Shown: piece by piece, positions 16,988 through 26,224 of the stretch
Numbering within the stretch: position 1 is the first letter of the stretch
Layout: each line of letters begins with the position of its first letter
DNA from: an uncultured Bacteroidia bacterium
GTDB taxonomy: Bacteria > Bacteroidota > Bacteroidia > Bacteroidales > Prolixibacteraceae
Reading direction: 5' to 3'
Length of the DNA stretch: 64,000 nt
Assembly (NCBI GenBank): GCA_903907075.1
Contig: CAIVMQ010000029.1
Location: 1-64,000 of the forward strand
Notes under the pieces: generated by a model
The model's input: the letters and a program-made list of their open reading frames with translations, nothing else
Database searches by the model: none
Told to the model about the DNA's origin: nothing
Translations under genes and position numbers: made by a program

Positions 16988-19006
16988 TTAGGTTTTTAAA
17001 TTAAACAACGCAAGGGCCTGAGCCGGACTCGAAACTGGTAGATTGCAAACCTGATCTTTACACACATATATTACTGTTGAATCTTTGACGAGTCGTTGTT
17101 TAAGCAGTGGTAAATCTTCTGAGATTCCACCGGCAAAAAGAGAGGTTGGCAAAAAGTTCTGTTGCATCTCATGAGCCATCGCTACTGCCTGATCACCCAA
17201 AACCGCTACTTCATAGGTGGGGTATGCCAAGCGGCCAATGAGCATAGCCCAATTGGCATAATAGGCTCCGTGCTGGATAATCTCGTCTCTGAAATTAAGG
17301 CTCATCTGCCTGGCCATCTGGGAATATTCAGTATTATCGGTGAGGATTCCCAATTTATATAAGACATGGGCCAGCACTGAATTAGAAGCCGGAATTACAT
17401 TATCAGAAGTCTCGTGTTTTCGAGCAATTAACTGCTCCGACAGATCTGAGGTATAGTAAAACAGATGGTGCTTGGGGTCCTGAAAATGATTCCACATATA
17501 CTCGGTAAGCATCTTGCTTAACGATAGCCAGTGCAATTCGAAAGTTACCTCATAAAGTGTTAGTAAAGCGTCAGCCAGCAAGGCATAATCATCGAGGAAA
17601 GCGGCGATAGTTACCCGTCCATCTTTGAACACGCGAAATAGCAATCCATTATCTTTGAGCATCGTACTTTCCAAAAATGTGGCAAGACGAACGGCACTGT
17701 CAAGGTAGCTCTTTACCCCGAATGCTTTATAGGCATTAACATAACCCGAGAGCATCAATGCATTCCAGGAAGTGAGAATTTTATCGTCAGTACCCGGACG
17801 AATGCGCAGGTTTCGATGCTCAAGGAGTATCTCATTTGCGCTCTTAAGCAGCTGATTAAATTCGGAGATCGACAACTTATGATCTGAAGCAAAACGCTCC
17901 TTGTCAATCTTATAATGGAGAATATTTTTGCCTGATTCCCAATTTCCGTTACTCCTAATTTGATAGAATTCGAGTATCAGATCGGTGGTTTTGGGATCGA
18001 GAACTGACAATAGCTCCTTATGCGTCCACACATAAAATTTCCCCTCTTCATGTTCACTATCTGCATCGATAGAGGCAAAAAAGCCTCCATTGGGATGCAT
18101 CAATTCTCGTTCTGAAAATGCGATGGTTTGCGCTACTACCTCTGCGTACAGCGGTTTCTTTGTAATCTGATAGGCATGAGCATAGAGGGTTATGAGCTGA
18201 GCATTATCATAAAGCATTTTTTCAAAATGGGGGACAAGCCAAAATTCGTCTGTCGAATAGCGGGCAAAACCGCCCCCTATTTGATCATAAATTCCCCCTT
18301 TAGCCATTTCATCAAGTGCGATAACAGCCCCATTTAAGCCCCGTACATCGCCCGTCTGATAAAAATATTGGAGCAGGAACTCCAGCCCTGTTGGCATCAT
18401 AAATTTTGGGGCTCCGGTGTACCCACCAAGCCTAAAGTCGATCCTGGCAATATGGTTTTCAAAGGAAGCCTGATAATCCGTTTGATCCAATGGGGCAGCG
18501 TTCGGCGTCTGAGTAAACGTATCATGCCTTATCCCATCGGTAAGCCCTTCGGCAGCCTTCTGAATTCGGGTATAATCATTCGTATACAGGCTACTGAGCT
18601 GACTCAGAACATCACTCCACTGATCCGAAGGGAAATAGGTCCCGGCATAAAATGGCTGTCCATCGGGTAATGCGAAGGCATTGAGCGGCCACCCTCCGCG
18701 GCCCGATAATAGCTGCGCAGCCTCCATATAAATACGGTCGATATCGGGGCGCTCCTCCCGATCAATTTTAATACAGACAAAATGGGCATTCATAAATTCG
18801 GCGATAGACTCATCCTCGAACGATTCATGCGCCATAACGTGGCACCAATGACATGCGGCATAACCAATACTGATAAGCAGTGGCATATTCTCTTCACGAG
18901 CTTTCGTTAACGCCTCTTCGCCCCACTCGTACCAGTCGACCGGATTGTTGGCATGCTGTTTTAGATAAGGGCTGCTTGCGTGAGCTAATCTGTTTTGTCT
19001 GTTCAT
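16988..19006 (-). CDS. YyaL-type thioredoxin-fold/(alpha/alpha)6 protein (DUF255)
   Basis: Conserved protein of uncertain function (YyaL in Bacillus, SPATA20 in animals). The 672 residues open with a thioredoxin-like domain ([20 protein letters not shown]) containing the CHWCHVM motif, a CxxC variant within [16 protein letters not shown]. The rest is a long helical toroid resembling N-acylglucosamine epimerase or glycosidase barrels ([33 protein letters not shown]-like region). Length and start are typical. No signal peptide. It is convergent with dctA, ending 55 bp from it. Confidence 0.93.
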   Translation of the reverse strand: MNRQNRLAHASSPYLKQHANNPVDWYEWGEEALTKAREENMPLLISIGYAACHWCHVMAHESFEDESIAEFMNAHFVCIKIDREERPDIDRIYMEAAQLLSGRGGWPLNAFALPDGQPFYAGTYFPSDQWSDVLSQLSSLYTNDYTRIQKAAEGLTDGIRHDTFTQTPNAAPLDQTDYQASFENHIARIDFRLGGYTGAPKFMMPTGLEFLLQYFYQTGDVRGLNGAVIALDEMAKGGIYDQIGGGFARYSTDEFWLVPHFEKMLYDNAQLITLYAHAYQITKKPLYAEVVAQTIAFSERELMHPNGGFFASIDADSEHEEGKFYVWTHKELLSVLDPKTTDLILEFYQIRSNGNWESGKNILHYKIDKERFASDHKLSISEFNQLLKSANEILLEHRNLRIRPGTDDKILTSWNALMLSGYVNAYKAFGVKSYLDSAVRLATFLESTMLKDNGLLFRVFKDGRVTIAAFLDDYALLADALLTLYEVTFELHWLSLSKMLTEYMWNHFQDPKHHLFYYTSDLSEQLIARKHETSDNVIPASNSVLAHVLYKLGILTDNTEYSQMARQMSLNFRDEIIQHGAYYANWAMLIGRLAYPTYEVAVLGDQAVAMAHEMQQNFLPTSLFAGGISEDLPLLKQRLVKDSTVIYVCKDQVCNLPVSSPAQALALFNLKT

Positions 19007-19043
19007 ACCTTAAGAACAAACCAAAGTGAAAATGGTTTGACAA

Positions 19044-19735
19044 CTACCAAACATAAGGGATTAAACGGTAATGTACTCTTTGGCAATATTCTTTGTAGCC
19101 GGGCAACTCCTTTCGCAGTAATTCCTCTTCATTAAATATTCTCAGAATAAGTACCAAAGGGGTAAAAGCGAAAACCAGAAGCCCCCACCACGAACCTAAT
19201 GCTATGGGGGTAAACAGATACATTAAAATAATCCCGGTGTACATCGGATGGCGAATGACCGAGTAGGGTCCTGTTGAGATTACCCTTTGCCCTTTTTCAA
19301 CCTCAACAATACGGGAGGTGTAACTATTTTCGCGAAACACAAGAAAGACAATCCACTGACCCACAAAAACAATGATGTTCGCAATTATTACAATCTCCGG
19401 AGAGATATCGGACCAATTAAATCGAAAGTCAAATCCCGGATCAAAAACCCAAGGATAAAAGGAATTCGTGAAAGGGCGATAATTCGTTGCTGTTTTATCT
19501 CCTTTTCCTTTAATCTCAGTCGCCGTTGCAAAAGCTCAGGATCATATTTGACCAGATAAATTAATGTGGTTATCAATGGGATAAAGAGAACCACCGTATA
19601 AATCCAACCTTCCCAAAATCTCAATGAACCGGCGGGAAGAAAAATGAATAGTCCAATAAAAATTGGGAATAAAATGACAACATTTAGTATGAAAAACATG
19701 TGCATTGCCATTTTTCTAATGAAATTATTTGTCAA
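19044..19735 (-). pseudogene. Isoprenylcysteine carboxyl methyltransferase (ICMT)-like membrane protein, frameshifted
   Basis: Integral-membrane methyltransferase family protein of about 230 residues if intact. The first part (19735 to about 19440) encodes three membrane helices and a PELLQRRLR-type motif. The second part (to 19044) encodes the SAM-binding C-terminus: TGPYSVIRHPMYTGI and NEEELLRKELPGYKEYCQRV. They are in different frames. One missing base near 19435-19440 (CCCGGA on the plus strand, where CCCGGGA would restore the frame) separates them: the corrected frame reads LIPGFDFRFNWSDISPE and joins the halves without a stop. It may be a true pseudogene or a sequencing error at a short G/C run. 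Confidence 0.85.
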
Positions 19736-19757
19736 CCTATTTTTCCAAATTACATCT

Positions 19758-19795
19758 AAATATACGAAATACCGTTCGTATATTTACTATCTTTG
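19758..19795 (+). promoter_or_regulatory. hicAB promoter and operator
   Basis: Perfect 11-bp inverted repeat AAATATACGAA (19758-19768) and TTCGTATATTT (19775-19785) with a 6-bp spacer, immediately followed by a -7 box TATCTTTG (19788-19795). The palindrome occupies the -33 region, as expected for autorepression by HicB. The hicA ATG is 21 bp further on. Confidence 0.7.
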
Positions 19796-19816
19796 CCTAT
19801 AAGAATCTAAATTACC

Positions 19817-20009
19817 ATGCGGAAAAAGGTAAGAGAGATGATCGAGATTTTAGAGGCAGACGGATGGTTCTTAAGTCGTCAGAAAGGTACTTATAAGCAA
19901 TACAAATATTCCAAAAAAAAGAATTGTGACCATTCCAGATCATGGTAAAAATGATGATTTGGAAAGTTTTCTGGTAAAATCAATTTTAAAACAACCAGGG
20001 CTAAAATAA
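19817..20009 (+). pseudogene. hicA: HicA-type mRNA interferase toxin, frameshifted
   Basis: HicA toxins are small dsRBD-fold RNases with a catalytic His. The start MRKKVREMIEILEADGWFL is typical and the family's G-(S/T)-H/Y segment (RQKGTYKQYKY) follows. At the run of eight A (19913-19920) the frame breaks and stops at 43 codons. Removing one A (or adding two) restores RIVTIPDHGKNDDLESFLVK and a normal 63-residue protein ending at 20009. The usual catalytic GSHRQF-type His is replaced by Tyr (GTYKQY), a second reason to doubt activity. hicB follows after 13 bp. It may be a pseudogene, a homopolymer sequencing error, or expressed by transcriptional slippage. Confidence 0.85.
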
Positions 20010-20022
20010 GGCCTTATAAATT

Positions 20023-20436
20023 ATGAAAAGAATGGGAAAAGTACTCGTTGATATTTATTATACAGGTAATAATTTTTGTGCTGAGGCTATAATTCTGCAA
20101 GGCTGCATCAGCACCGCGACTACACTTGGGGAGATGAAAAGAAATATAAAAGAAGCTATTGCATTTCATGTTGAATCGAGCCTTGAGAATAATGATTTTA
20201 TTCCTGAAGTATTTAAAGGAGATTATCAGTTGGAATTTAAATTATCCATAGAAGCACTTTTAAATGCATACAGTGACATTTTTACAAAATCGGCCTTATC
20301 GCGGATAACAGGAATAAATGAGCGCCAGCTTTGGCATTATGCATCTGGAATGCGTAAACCCCGGCCTGCACAGCGCAAACGGATTGAAGAAGGACTGCAT
20401 AAACTCGGATCTGAACTTTTAACAATCGGAGTATAA
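20023..20436 (+). CDS. hicB: HicB-type antitoxin with helix-turn-helix domain
   Basis: Neutralises HicA and represses its own promoter. The 137-residue protein has the partly degenerate RNase-H-like HicB fold (GNNFCAEAIILQGCISTATTLGEMKRNIKEAI) at residues 1-75 and a C-terminal Cro-type helix-turn-helix (ALSRITGINERQLWHYASGM) at about 90-125 followed by a basic tail (RKPRPAQRKRIEEGL). It is intact although its toxin reads frameshifted. The palindrome at 19758-19785 is its probable operator. Confidence 0.9.
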   Translation: MKRMGKVLVDIYYTGNNFCAEAIILQGCISTATTLGEMKRNIKEAIAFHVESSLENNDFIPEVFKGDYQLEFKLSIEALLNAYSDIFTKSALSRITGINERQLWHYASGMRKPRPAQRKRIEEGLHKLGSELLTIGV

Positions 20437-20536
20437 GAAGGAAAATTAAAAACACTATTTATTTGATTATTCACGAAAAGCAAGGGTAATATTATCGGGA
20501 GATTTTGTAAATTTAGGTGACATTTCAACATCTTGA

Positions 20537-22657
20537 ATGAGCTCTCTCGGCGATAAGCTGCACAGTGCCCCTTTTATCCGTCTTCTTGTCCCACTTATTG
20601 CAGGAATAGTTTTGGGAGAACACCTTTCACCAGAACTCAAGTGGCTATTTCTACTATTCGCCGTTGTCTTTTCAGTACCACTCCCCTTTTTGGTCGTCAC
20701 CACATTCCGGAAAGTCTCCTATTATGGGGTCTTTCTTATTCCGGCATTACTCTGCCTGGGTGTATTTATCACATTGGATCTTAGGTATATTCCGCAGCCA
20801 TTAACCAAGGGGGACTACTTCGGGGTGATTGACGAATATCCGCTTGAGAAGGAGCGGTCCTATCGTGCCGTGGTCAGGCTTTTGGATCCGAAGATCAAGG
20901 TACTCGCCTATTTTGAAAAAACAGATACTCCATTAACTGTTGAACCAGGAGCAGTATTTTGGTTTAGAGGCAAGCCGGAACAGCTGCAGAAGACAGGTAA
21001 TCCCTTTGAATTTGATTATCAAGCATATGCAATCCGTAATAAGATTGGCCATCGAATATTCTTAAAGCAGGGCAATTTCTATTTTATCCCTGGGGAGCAT
21101 CGGCCCAACCTCGTAGAAGAATCGTTGATTATTCGCGATCGGCTGCTTGCAATCCTTGAGAAGTGCGGCCTTAAAGGGGAAGTGCTGCATCTTGTTTCTG
21201 CCGTATCGTTAGGAGCGAGGGAGGAGCTTGAGCCGGAGACGACCCAGAGCTTTTCAAAGACAGGGGTAACGCATGTGCTTGCCGTATCGGGAATGAATGT
21301 TGCAATCATCTATGTCGTGCTTGAGATGTTATTGCGATTTCTGAATCGGAGGAAATGGGGTATTATTATTCAAACCTTGTTGATAATAACCTGCGTTTGG
21401 GGGTATGCCTTGATTACGGGAATGTCGGCTTCAGTCATCAGGGCAGCAGCAATGTTCTCGTTTATCGTGATCGGGAAAAGCATGAGCCGTAATGCTAATA
21501 TTTACAACTCTCTTGCCACATCTGCATTTGTATTACTCTGTTTTAATCCCTCACTTATCTATGATGTCGGATTTCAACTTTCGTATGCGGCAGTATTTTC
21601 AATTGTCTACTTTCATCCGTTTATCTATCATCTGCGCTATTTTAAGTATTGGATTGCCGATCAGATTTGGATCATGATAACCGTTTCGTTGGCTGCCCAA
21701 ATTGGTACCCTTCCCTTTCTTTTACATTACTTCCATCAGTTTCCAACATGGTTTTTACTAGCCAACTTAATGGTTATTCCTTTAGTTACAGTTATCTTAT
21801 ATCTCTCCTTTATCGTTTTTGCCGTTGCTCCAGTAGTCCCATTTCTGGGAGTTCTGATTACCCACATCCTTAATTTAGCCGGCAAAGGGATGCTATTTTC
21901 GGTCCATTTTGTTGAGAAACTACCCTATTCCATTCTCGAAGGGATCTATCCTTCAGATACCATCTTGTTTTTAACCGTTGTATTTGCAGTACTTTTCACA
22001 GTATATATTGCCTATAAAATACGACTCGCTATATTTGGAGCACTAATAACCTTGGTTATCATACTTTTATTGTATGATAAAAGAATTCAAGATAGGTTGT
22101 TACAGCGCGAGATCATTGTTTTCAATCTTCCTGGAAAAGCGTTGCTCGCCCTTACATCCGGACGCGAGACAATTTGGATTACTTCAGATAAAAATAGCAG
22201 TGCAGAGAAACTCAAAACCTATACCAAGCCTTACGAAGGATTTCGGGGGATTGAAAAATCGTCGTTTGTTTGCCTCTCAGACACCATAAGATTAAAAACA
22301 AAACAATTAAAACACTATCAAAACTTTTTAAATTTCACAGGATTGGCAATCTATCTGCCAACTGATCGAAAAGGGAATAGTTCCGATTTAAAAAATCTCC
22401 CTCATGCTGATCTAATCATCATGGCCGGAAAAAACAAGGCGGAGTTATCGTTATTCAAAGAGAGATTCCCGGATGCTATTCTGGTTGAGAACCGATCATC
22501 CGGGAATGATTTTGAAAAAAATGACAATTCAATAGACGCTTCAAGCGAGTCGAAATATTTTAATACCACCACAGGTGGAGCAGTACGAATCGCTTTAGGA
22601 CGTGCAGCTATCCAATCAAGTAAAATCGAACGATACGGATATTTCAGTTCTGAATAA
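20537..22657 (+). CDS. comEC: ComEC/Rec2-type DNA uptake membrane channel
   Basis: Inner-membrane channel for single-stranded DNA during transformation. The 706 residues begin with membrane helices and a DUF4131-like soluble domain (GDYFGVIDEYPLEKERSYRAVV). The Competence domain follows with the hallmark GVTHVLAVSGMNVAIIY and MSASVIRAAAMFSF, then several helices. The C-terminal 180 residues do not show the HxHxDH metallo-beta-lactamase motif, so, as in many Bacteroidota homologues, the nuclease-like domain is absent or degenerate. It starts 100 bp after hicB and is probably independent of it. Confidence 0.92.
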   Translation: MSSLGDKLHSAPFIRLLVPLIAGIVLGEHLSPELKWLFLLFAVVFSVPLPFLVVTTFRKVSYYGVFLIPALLCLGVFITLDLRYIPQPLTKGDYFGVIDEYPLEKERSYRAVVRLLDPKIKVLAYFEKTDTPLTVEPGAVFWFRGKPEQLQKTGNPFEFDYQAYAIRNKIGHRIFLKQGNFYFIPGEHRPNLVEESLIIRDRLLAILEKCGLKGEVLHLVSAVSLGAREELEPETTQSFSKTGVTHVLAVSGMNVAIIYVVLEMLLRFLNRRKWGIIIQTLLIITCVWGYALITGMSASVIRAAAMFSFIVIGKSMSRNANIYNSLATSAFVLLCFNPSLIYDVGFQLSYAAVFSIVYFHPFIYHLRYFKYWIADQIWIMITVSLAAQIGTLPFLLHYFHQFPTWFLLANLMVIPLVTVILYLSFIVFAVAPVVPFLGVLITHILNLAGKGMLFSVHFVEKLPYSILEGIYPSDTILFLTVVFAVLFTVYIAYKIRLAIFGALITLVIILLLYDKRIQDRLLQREIIVFNLPGKALLALTSGRETIWITSDKNSSAEKLKTYTKPYEGFRGIEKSSFVCLSDTIRLKTKQLKHYQNFLNFTGLAIYLPTDRKGNSSDLKNLPHADLIIMAGKNKAELSLFKERFPDAILVENRSSGNDFEKNDNSIDASSESKYFNTTTGGAVRIALGRAAIQSSKIERYGYFSSE

Positions 22658-22690
22658 GCTGCCAGGTATTGGGGAGGCGAAAAGTTTATT

Positions 22691-23584
22691 TTACGTTTTG
22701 AGAATTCCAGCCGAACTGTTATCTTTCTTTGTATTGATTGGGAGTATACCACCCATTTCCCCCATCACATTTACCAGATCAGAGCCCGCAGGCACGACAA
22801 TTTTTGAATTATCTTTCAGGGAAGTCTCCATCGCCTGAATTCTTCGCAACAATTGGGCATTACCCACAAAGAATTTCTCAGCAGCTTCGTTTACCAATTG
22901 GATTGCCTGAGCTTCACCCTCTGCACGTAAAATAGCCCCCTGTTTGATCCCTTCGGCACGACGAATCTCTGCTCGCTTCTCTCCATCAGCTTTGGTCTCG
23001 GTAGCAGTAGCAAAATCAATAGCTGCAATCTTCTCATTCTCAGCTTTTACAATCTTATTCATGGTCTCCTGTACATCCTTAGGTGGATCAATCTCCTTAA
23101 GTTCCGTTCGAACAATCTCAATCCCCCAGTTCATCGTCTCTTCTAAAAGGGTGCCATGTAACTCCTTGTTTATCTTTCCCCGTTCACTATTGGCAGACTT
23201 AAGTGTCATTGTTCCAATAATATTTCGTAATGTCGTACGGGCAAGATTTACAATCTGATACTCTATACTATTGACGTTGTACTGCGAATTCTTTACACTC
23301 TGTTCATCCGACTTAATTTTAAAATAGACCTGAGCATCAACCTTCGCATTTAGGTTATCATTGGTGATAATCTCCTGAGGCTCTGCATTAATCATCTGCT
23401 CCGTAATATTAATCTTATACATCACATCAACAAAGGGTATAATCCAATTAAAACCGTATCCGGCAAAACGATAATACTTCCCAAACCGCTCTACAAGTGC
23501 ACGATGCGTAGGACGTACAATACGTATTCCGGCAAAAAATAAGAGAACCACAAAAACAATTCCAGCAATAAAAATTGAATCCAT
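22691..23584 (-). CDS. SPFH-domain (stomatin/prohibitin-like) membrane protein
   Basis: Membrane scaffold protein of the stomatin/QmcA type, thought to organise membrane microdomains or proteases. The 297 residues have one N-terminal membrane helix (FIAGIVFVVLLFFAGIRIV), the SPFH domain from IVRPTHRALVERFGKYYR to DPPKDVQETMNKIVKAENEK, and a long Ala/Glu/Lys-rich coiled coil (EIRRAEGIKQGAILRAEGEA). The C-terminal part (IVVPAGSDLVNVMGEMGG) is typical of the family. No NfeD partner is adjacent. It is convergent with comEC, with a gap of 33 bp. Confidence 0.93.
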   Translation of the reverse strand: MDSIFIAGIVFVVLLFFAGIRIVRPTHRALVERFGKYYRFAGYGFNWIIPFVDVMYKINITEQMINAEPQEIITNDNLNAKVDAQVYFKIKSDEQSVKNSQYNVNSIEYQIVNLARTTLRNIIGTMTLKSANSERGKINKELHGTLLEETMNWGIEIVRTELKEIDPPKDVQETMNKIVKAENEKIAAIDFATATETKADGEKRAEIRRAEGIKQGAILRAEGEAQAIQLVNEAAEKFFVGNAQLLRRIQAMETSLKDNSKIVVPAGSDLVNVMGEMGGILPINTKKDNSSAGILKT

Positions 23585-23741
23585 AACTAATGTTTTAGGG
23601 TGAAAAGTTAAATCTCATTTATCTTAGAAAGATTCATAAATATAATCTTTTTTATGCACATTTTAATTACTGAATTAATTATCGAATTAGATTCGATAAC
23701 TTCTTAATATCTTCCAGGCACGCTAAAATAACTTCCTCCGA

Positions 23742-24839
23742 TTAACTATCCGGAAGATTCTTTTTCCGACCTACAAAGTGAAAAGAGTCGCCCCAATCTC
23801 CATAGCCGATCTCTGAGCCAGCCATTACAACACGCGCCTCTAGACAGCCTCTGCATTGAGCAGGCTCATCATCGGTGCACGGTTTATGTTCGTATAAGAG
23901 ATAGTCATTCCGATAGAGCCCCGGAGTAATATTTGGCATAATCACGTTTGCCCCAGCCATGATTCCTTTCTCACGACCGAATGGATCAATAGCCTGAAGT
24001 GCAGTAGTGGCAGCGATATTGATATCTTTCATAAGAATTCGCAATGTTGCAATCATCTTAAGTGTCAGATTAAATCGCTGCTCAATAGGAAGCAGTTCAT
24101 TCCGCAAAGCATAAAGAGGGGTTTGTGAGTGTTTGAGGTAAGGCCCCATTCCGACCATATCGATTCCAAATTGTTCAAAGAAAAGGAGGTCATGCGCAAG
24201 ATCTTGAATAGTTTGAGAAGGAAGTCCGATCATCACCCCCGTTCCAGTTTGAAATCCGATGGCCCTTAGCGCATGTAAACAATCGAGCCGGCGGTAAAAG
24301 TCGTGAGCTCCATCTGATGGATGTATTTTTGAATATAGCTCAGGGTTAGTGGTTTCGATACGCAATAAATACCGGTGAGCACCGGCCTGGTACCATTGTT
24401 TATAAACCGATTCAGCTTGTTCTCCGAGCGACAGGGTAATTCGCAGTCGGCCATTGGTTTGGTGCTTAATCTGCGAGATCAGGTTTGTTATCCGATGGGT
24501 AAAAGAGCTGGAACTAATCTCGCCACTCTGAAGTACAATAGATCCAAAATTACATTCATCAGCAAAATGTGCGGCATCTAAGATCTCCTGATCGGTGAGA
24601 TTAAATCTGTTAACGAGTCGATTTGAACGTCGAATGCCACAGTAATAGCAATCTTTATGACAAATATTTGAGAATTCAATTAATCCTCTGAAATAGATTT
24701 TATTGCCTATATAAATCTCTTTAATCTTTTTTCCTGTATCAAAAAGGAGTTGCATCTGATCGCCTTCACACGTAAGAAGTTGTTCCAGATCAGCCTCTGA
24801 AAAAGAAGATTGCGCGAGTATTGAAGATATAGTATTCAT
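23742..24839 (-). CDS. hydE: [FeFe]-hydrogenase H-cluster maturase HydE (radical SAM)
   Basis: Radical-SAM enzyme that makes part of the dithiomethylamine/Fe synthon of the H-cluster. The 365-residue protein carries the SAM cluster motif C60-x3-C64-x2-C67 (CHKDCYYCGIRRS). A second Cys set near the C-terminus, C-x7-C-x2-C in CTDDEPAQCRGC, matches the auxiliary site seen in Thermotoga HydE. Barrel motifs include VLQSGE and GTGVMIGLPSQT. Neither hydF, hydG nor a hydrogenase is in the window. It lies downstream of ruvX-def but 146 bp away. BioB/PylB-like enzymes are the alternative, but the second Cys set favours HydE. Confidence 0.92.
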   Translation of the reverse strand: MNTISSILAQSSFSEADLEQLLTCEGDQMQLLFDTGKKIKEIYIGNKIYFRGLIEFSNICHKDCYYCGIRRSNRLVNRFNLTDQEILDAAHFADECNFGSIVLQSGEISSSSFTHRITNLISQIKHQTNGRLRITLSLGEQAESVYKQWYQAGAHRYLLRIETTNPELYSKIHPSDGAHDFYRRLDCLHALRAIGFQTGTGVMIGLPSQTIQDLAHDLLFFEQFGIDMVGMGPYLKHSQTPLYALRNELLPIEQRFNLTLKMIATLRILMKDINIAATTALQAIDPFGREKGIMAGANVIMPNITPGLYRNDYLLYEHKPCTDDEPAQCRGCLEARVVMAGSEIGYGDWGDSFHFVGRKKNLPDS

Positions 24840-24985
24840 TATTAATAAAATAACAACGAACTAATTGCACATTTCTAAACCTTAAACGCATGTATAAAAA
24901 ATAGCTGTCTAGGCTTTTCAAGCTATAAACAAAGAATGTTCTTTTTGGAGATAGTTGAAAGTCCTCAATCAAAGTTACAAAAATT

Positions 24986-25543
24986 TTAAGCTCGGGGTAC
25001 TTTTATTCTGTAAGTTGTAGTTACCTGACCTTTTGAGATATCAGTGAGTTTCCCCTTTAAGATCCGTTTTTTTAGAGGGGAACAATAGTCTACAAACATT
25101 ACCCCTTCAAGGTGGTCATATTCATGTTGGAGTACGCGAGCTGTAAATCCGGTAAACACCTCATCGTGTACTTGCCAGTTTGAATCGAGATATTTCATAC
25201 GGATTGTATCATAGCGAAGAACATCTTCACGTAATCCTGGAAGGCTTAAGCACCCCTCCTCCATAAGCACTTTATCACCGCTTTTTTCAATAATATGTGG
25301 ATTAATAAAAGCTTTAATAAAATCTTTTAAGAGTGGCTCCTCCTCACCCAGAGGTGACAGGTCGACAACGAAGACTCTGCAAGTAAGTCCAATCTGGGGG
25401 GCAGCCAATCCGATCCCTTCGGCATTGTACATCGTATCGAACATATCTTCGATTAATTTCTCAAACCCTTTATAATTCTGATCGATATCAGTAGTTACCT
25501 TTCGTAGAACAGGATCACCAAATACAGTAATCGGATAAATCAT
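24986..25543 (-). CDS. def: Peptide deformylase
   Basis: Metalloenzyme that removes the formyl group from nascent proteins. The 185 residues show all three motifs: EGIGLAAPQIGL (motif I), EEGCLSLPG with the metal-binding Cys (motif II) and QHEYDHLEG with the two metal His and catalytic Glu (motif III). Length is typical. The start codon lies 5 bp after the ruvX stop, so the two form an operon. Confidence 0.97.
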   Translation of the reverse strand: MIYPITVFGDPVLRKVTTDIDQNYKGFEKLIEDMFDTMYNAEGIGLAAPQIGLTCRVFVVDLSPLGEEEPLLKDFIKAFINPHIIEKSGDKVLMEEGCLSLPGLREDVLRYDTIRMKYLDSNWQVHDEVFTGFTARVLQHEYDHLEGVMFVDYCSPLKKRILKGKLTDISKGQVTTTYRIKVPRA

Positions 25544-25548
25544 GCTTG

Positions 25549-25971
25549 TTACTTTAAATATTTCTTTCCCTCCAGATAGGATTGGAGGATAATTGTTGCA
25601 CTAACACCATCAATAGTCTCTTTATTCTGCCTATCTTTTTTCTTTACGCCGGCATCAATCATAGCCTGAAAAGCAAGCTTCGAGGTAAATCGTTCATCCA
25701 TTAGCTGAAGGTGCATATCGGGATATTTCAACTGAAACTTCTTCAGAAATGGATTTATATAACGTATTGCCTCAGAGGGTTGATTATTCATTTGTCTTGG
25801 GTAACCAACAAGTACCAGCTCCACCGATTCACGTTCAAAATAATCGGCCAGATAGCTCCATATCTCCTCTGCAGAAACCGTTGTTAGTCTGGTGGCGATT
25901 ATTTGTAGTGGATCAGTCACAGCCAATCCGACTCTTTTTTTCCCGTAATCAATGGATAAAATCCTCCCCAC
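25549..25971 (-). CDS. ruvX: Holliday-junction resolvase-like pre-16S rRNA nuclease (YqgF/RuvX)
   Basis: RNase-H-fold nuclease of the YqgF family, implicated in 16S rRNA 5' maturation. The 140 residues contain the first acidic motif in SIDYGKKRVGLAVTD, the central LVLVGYPRQMN and the DERFTSKLA motif, and end with the acidic ETIDGVSATIILQSYL. A -7-like TATCTTTG lies at 25994-26001 on the minus strand. First gene of the ruvX-def pair. Confidence 0.95.
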   Translation of the reverse strand: MGRILSIDYGKKRVGLAVTDPLQIIATRLTTVSAEEIWSYLADYFERESVELVLVGYPRQMNNQPSEAIRYINPFLKKFQLKYPDMHLQLMDERFTSKLAFQAMIDAGVKKKDRQNKETIDGVSATIILQSYLEGKKYLK

Positions 25972-26183
25972 GCCCCTTTAAATTATTGAAATGCAAAGAT
26001 AAGTGATTTATTTGGATTGAAAATAGTCATAGAAAGAGCGTGCGATTAAAGGTGCCAAGTATATTAAATAAAAAATTACTACTTCATTTAAAGAAGGCAT
26101 TCTGAAATTCCATTGACAGGAAATACAGGAATAGTACATTGTGACTATTGCATCAATTTTTTCCAAAACTTTAAATAATTATC

Positions 26184-26224
26184 CTTAAATTTAAGTTGCC
26201 AATTCATTGTAACTTAAATTTAAG
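26184..26224 (+). promoter_or_regulatory. Paired palindromes abutting the nitroreductase start codon
   Basis: CTTAAATTTAAG, itself a perfect 12-bp palindrome, occurs twice (26184-26195 and 26213-26224). Including flanks, the two form a 14-bp inverted repeat (26184-26197 with 26211-26224) around a 13-nt loop. The right arm ends on the base before the ATG at 26225. It could be a double operator or an RNA hairpin that masks the start. Confidence 0.6.

Noticed and set aside
19913-19921. Programmed -1 ribosomal frameshift at A-AAA-AAG in hicA
   Set aside because: A -1 shift leads to a stop within three codons; the toxin needs a +1 (or -2) change.
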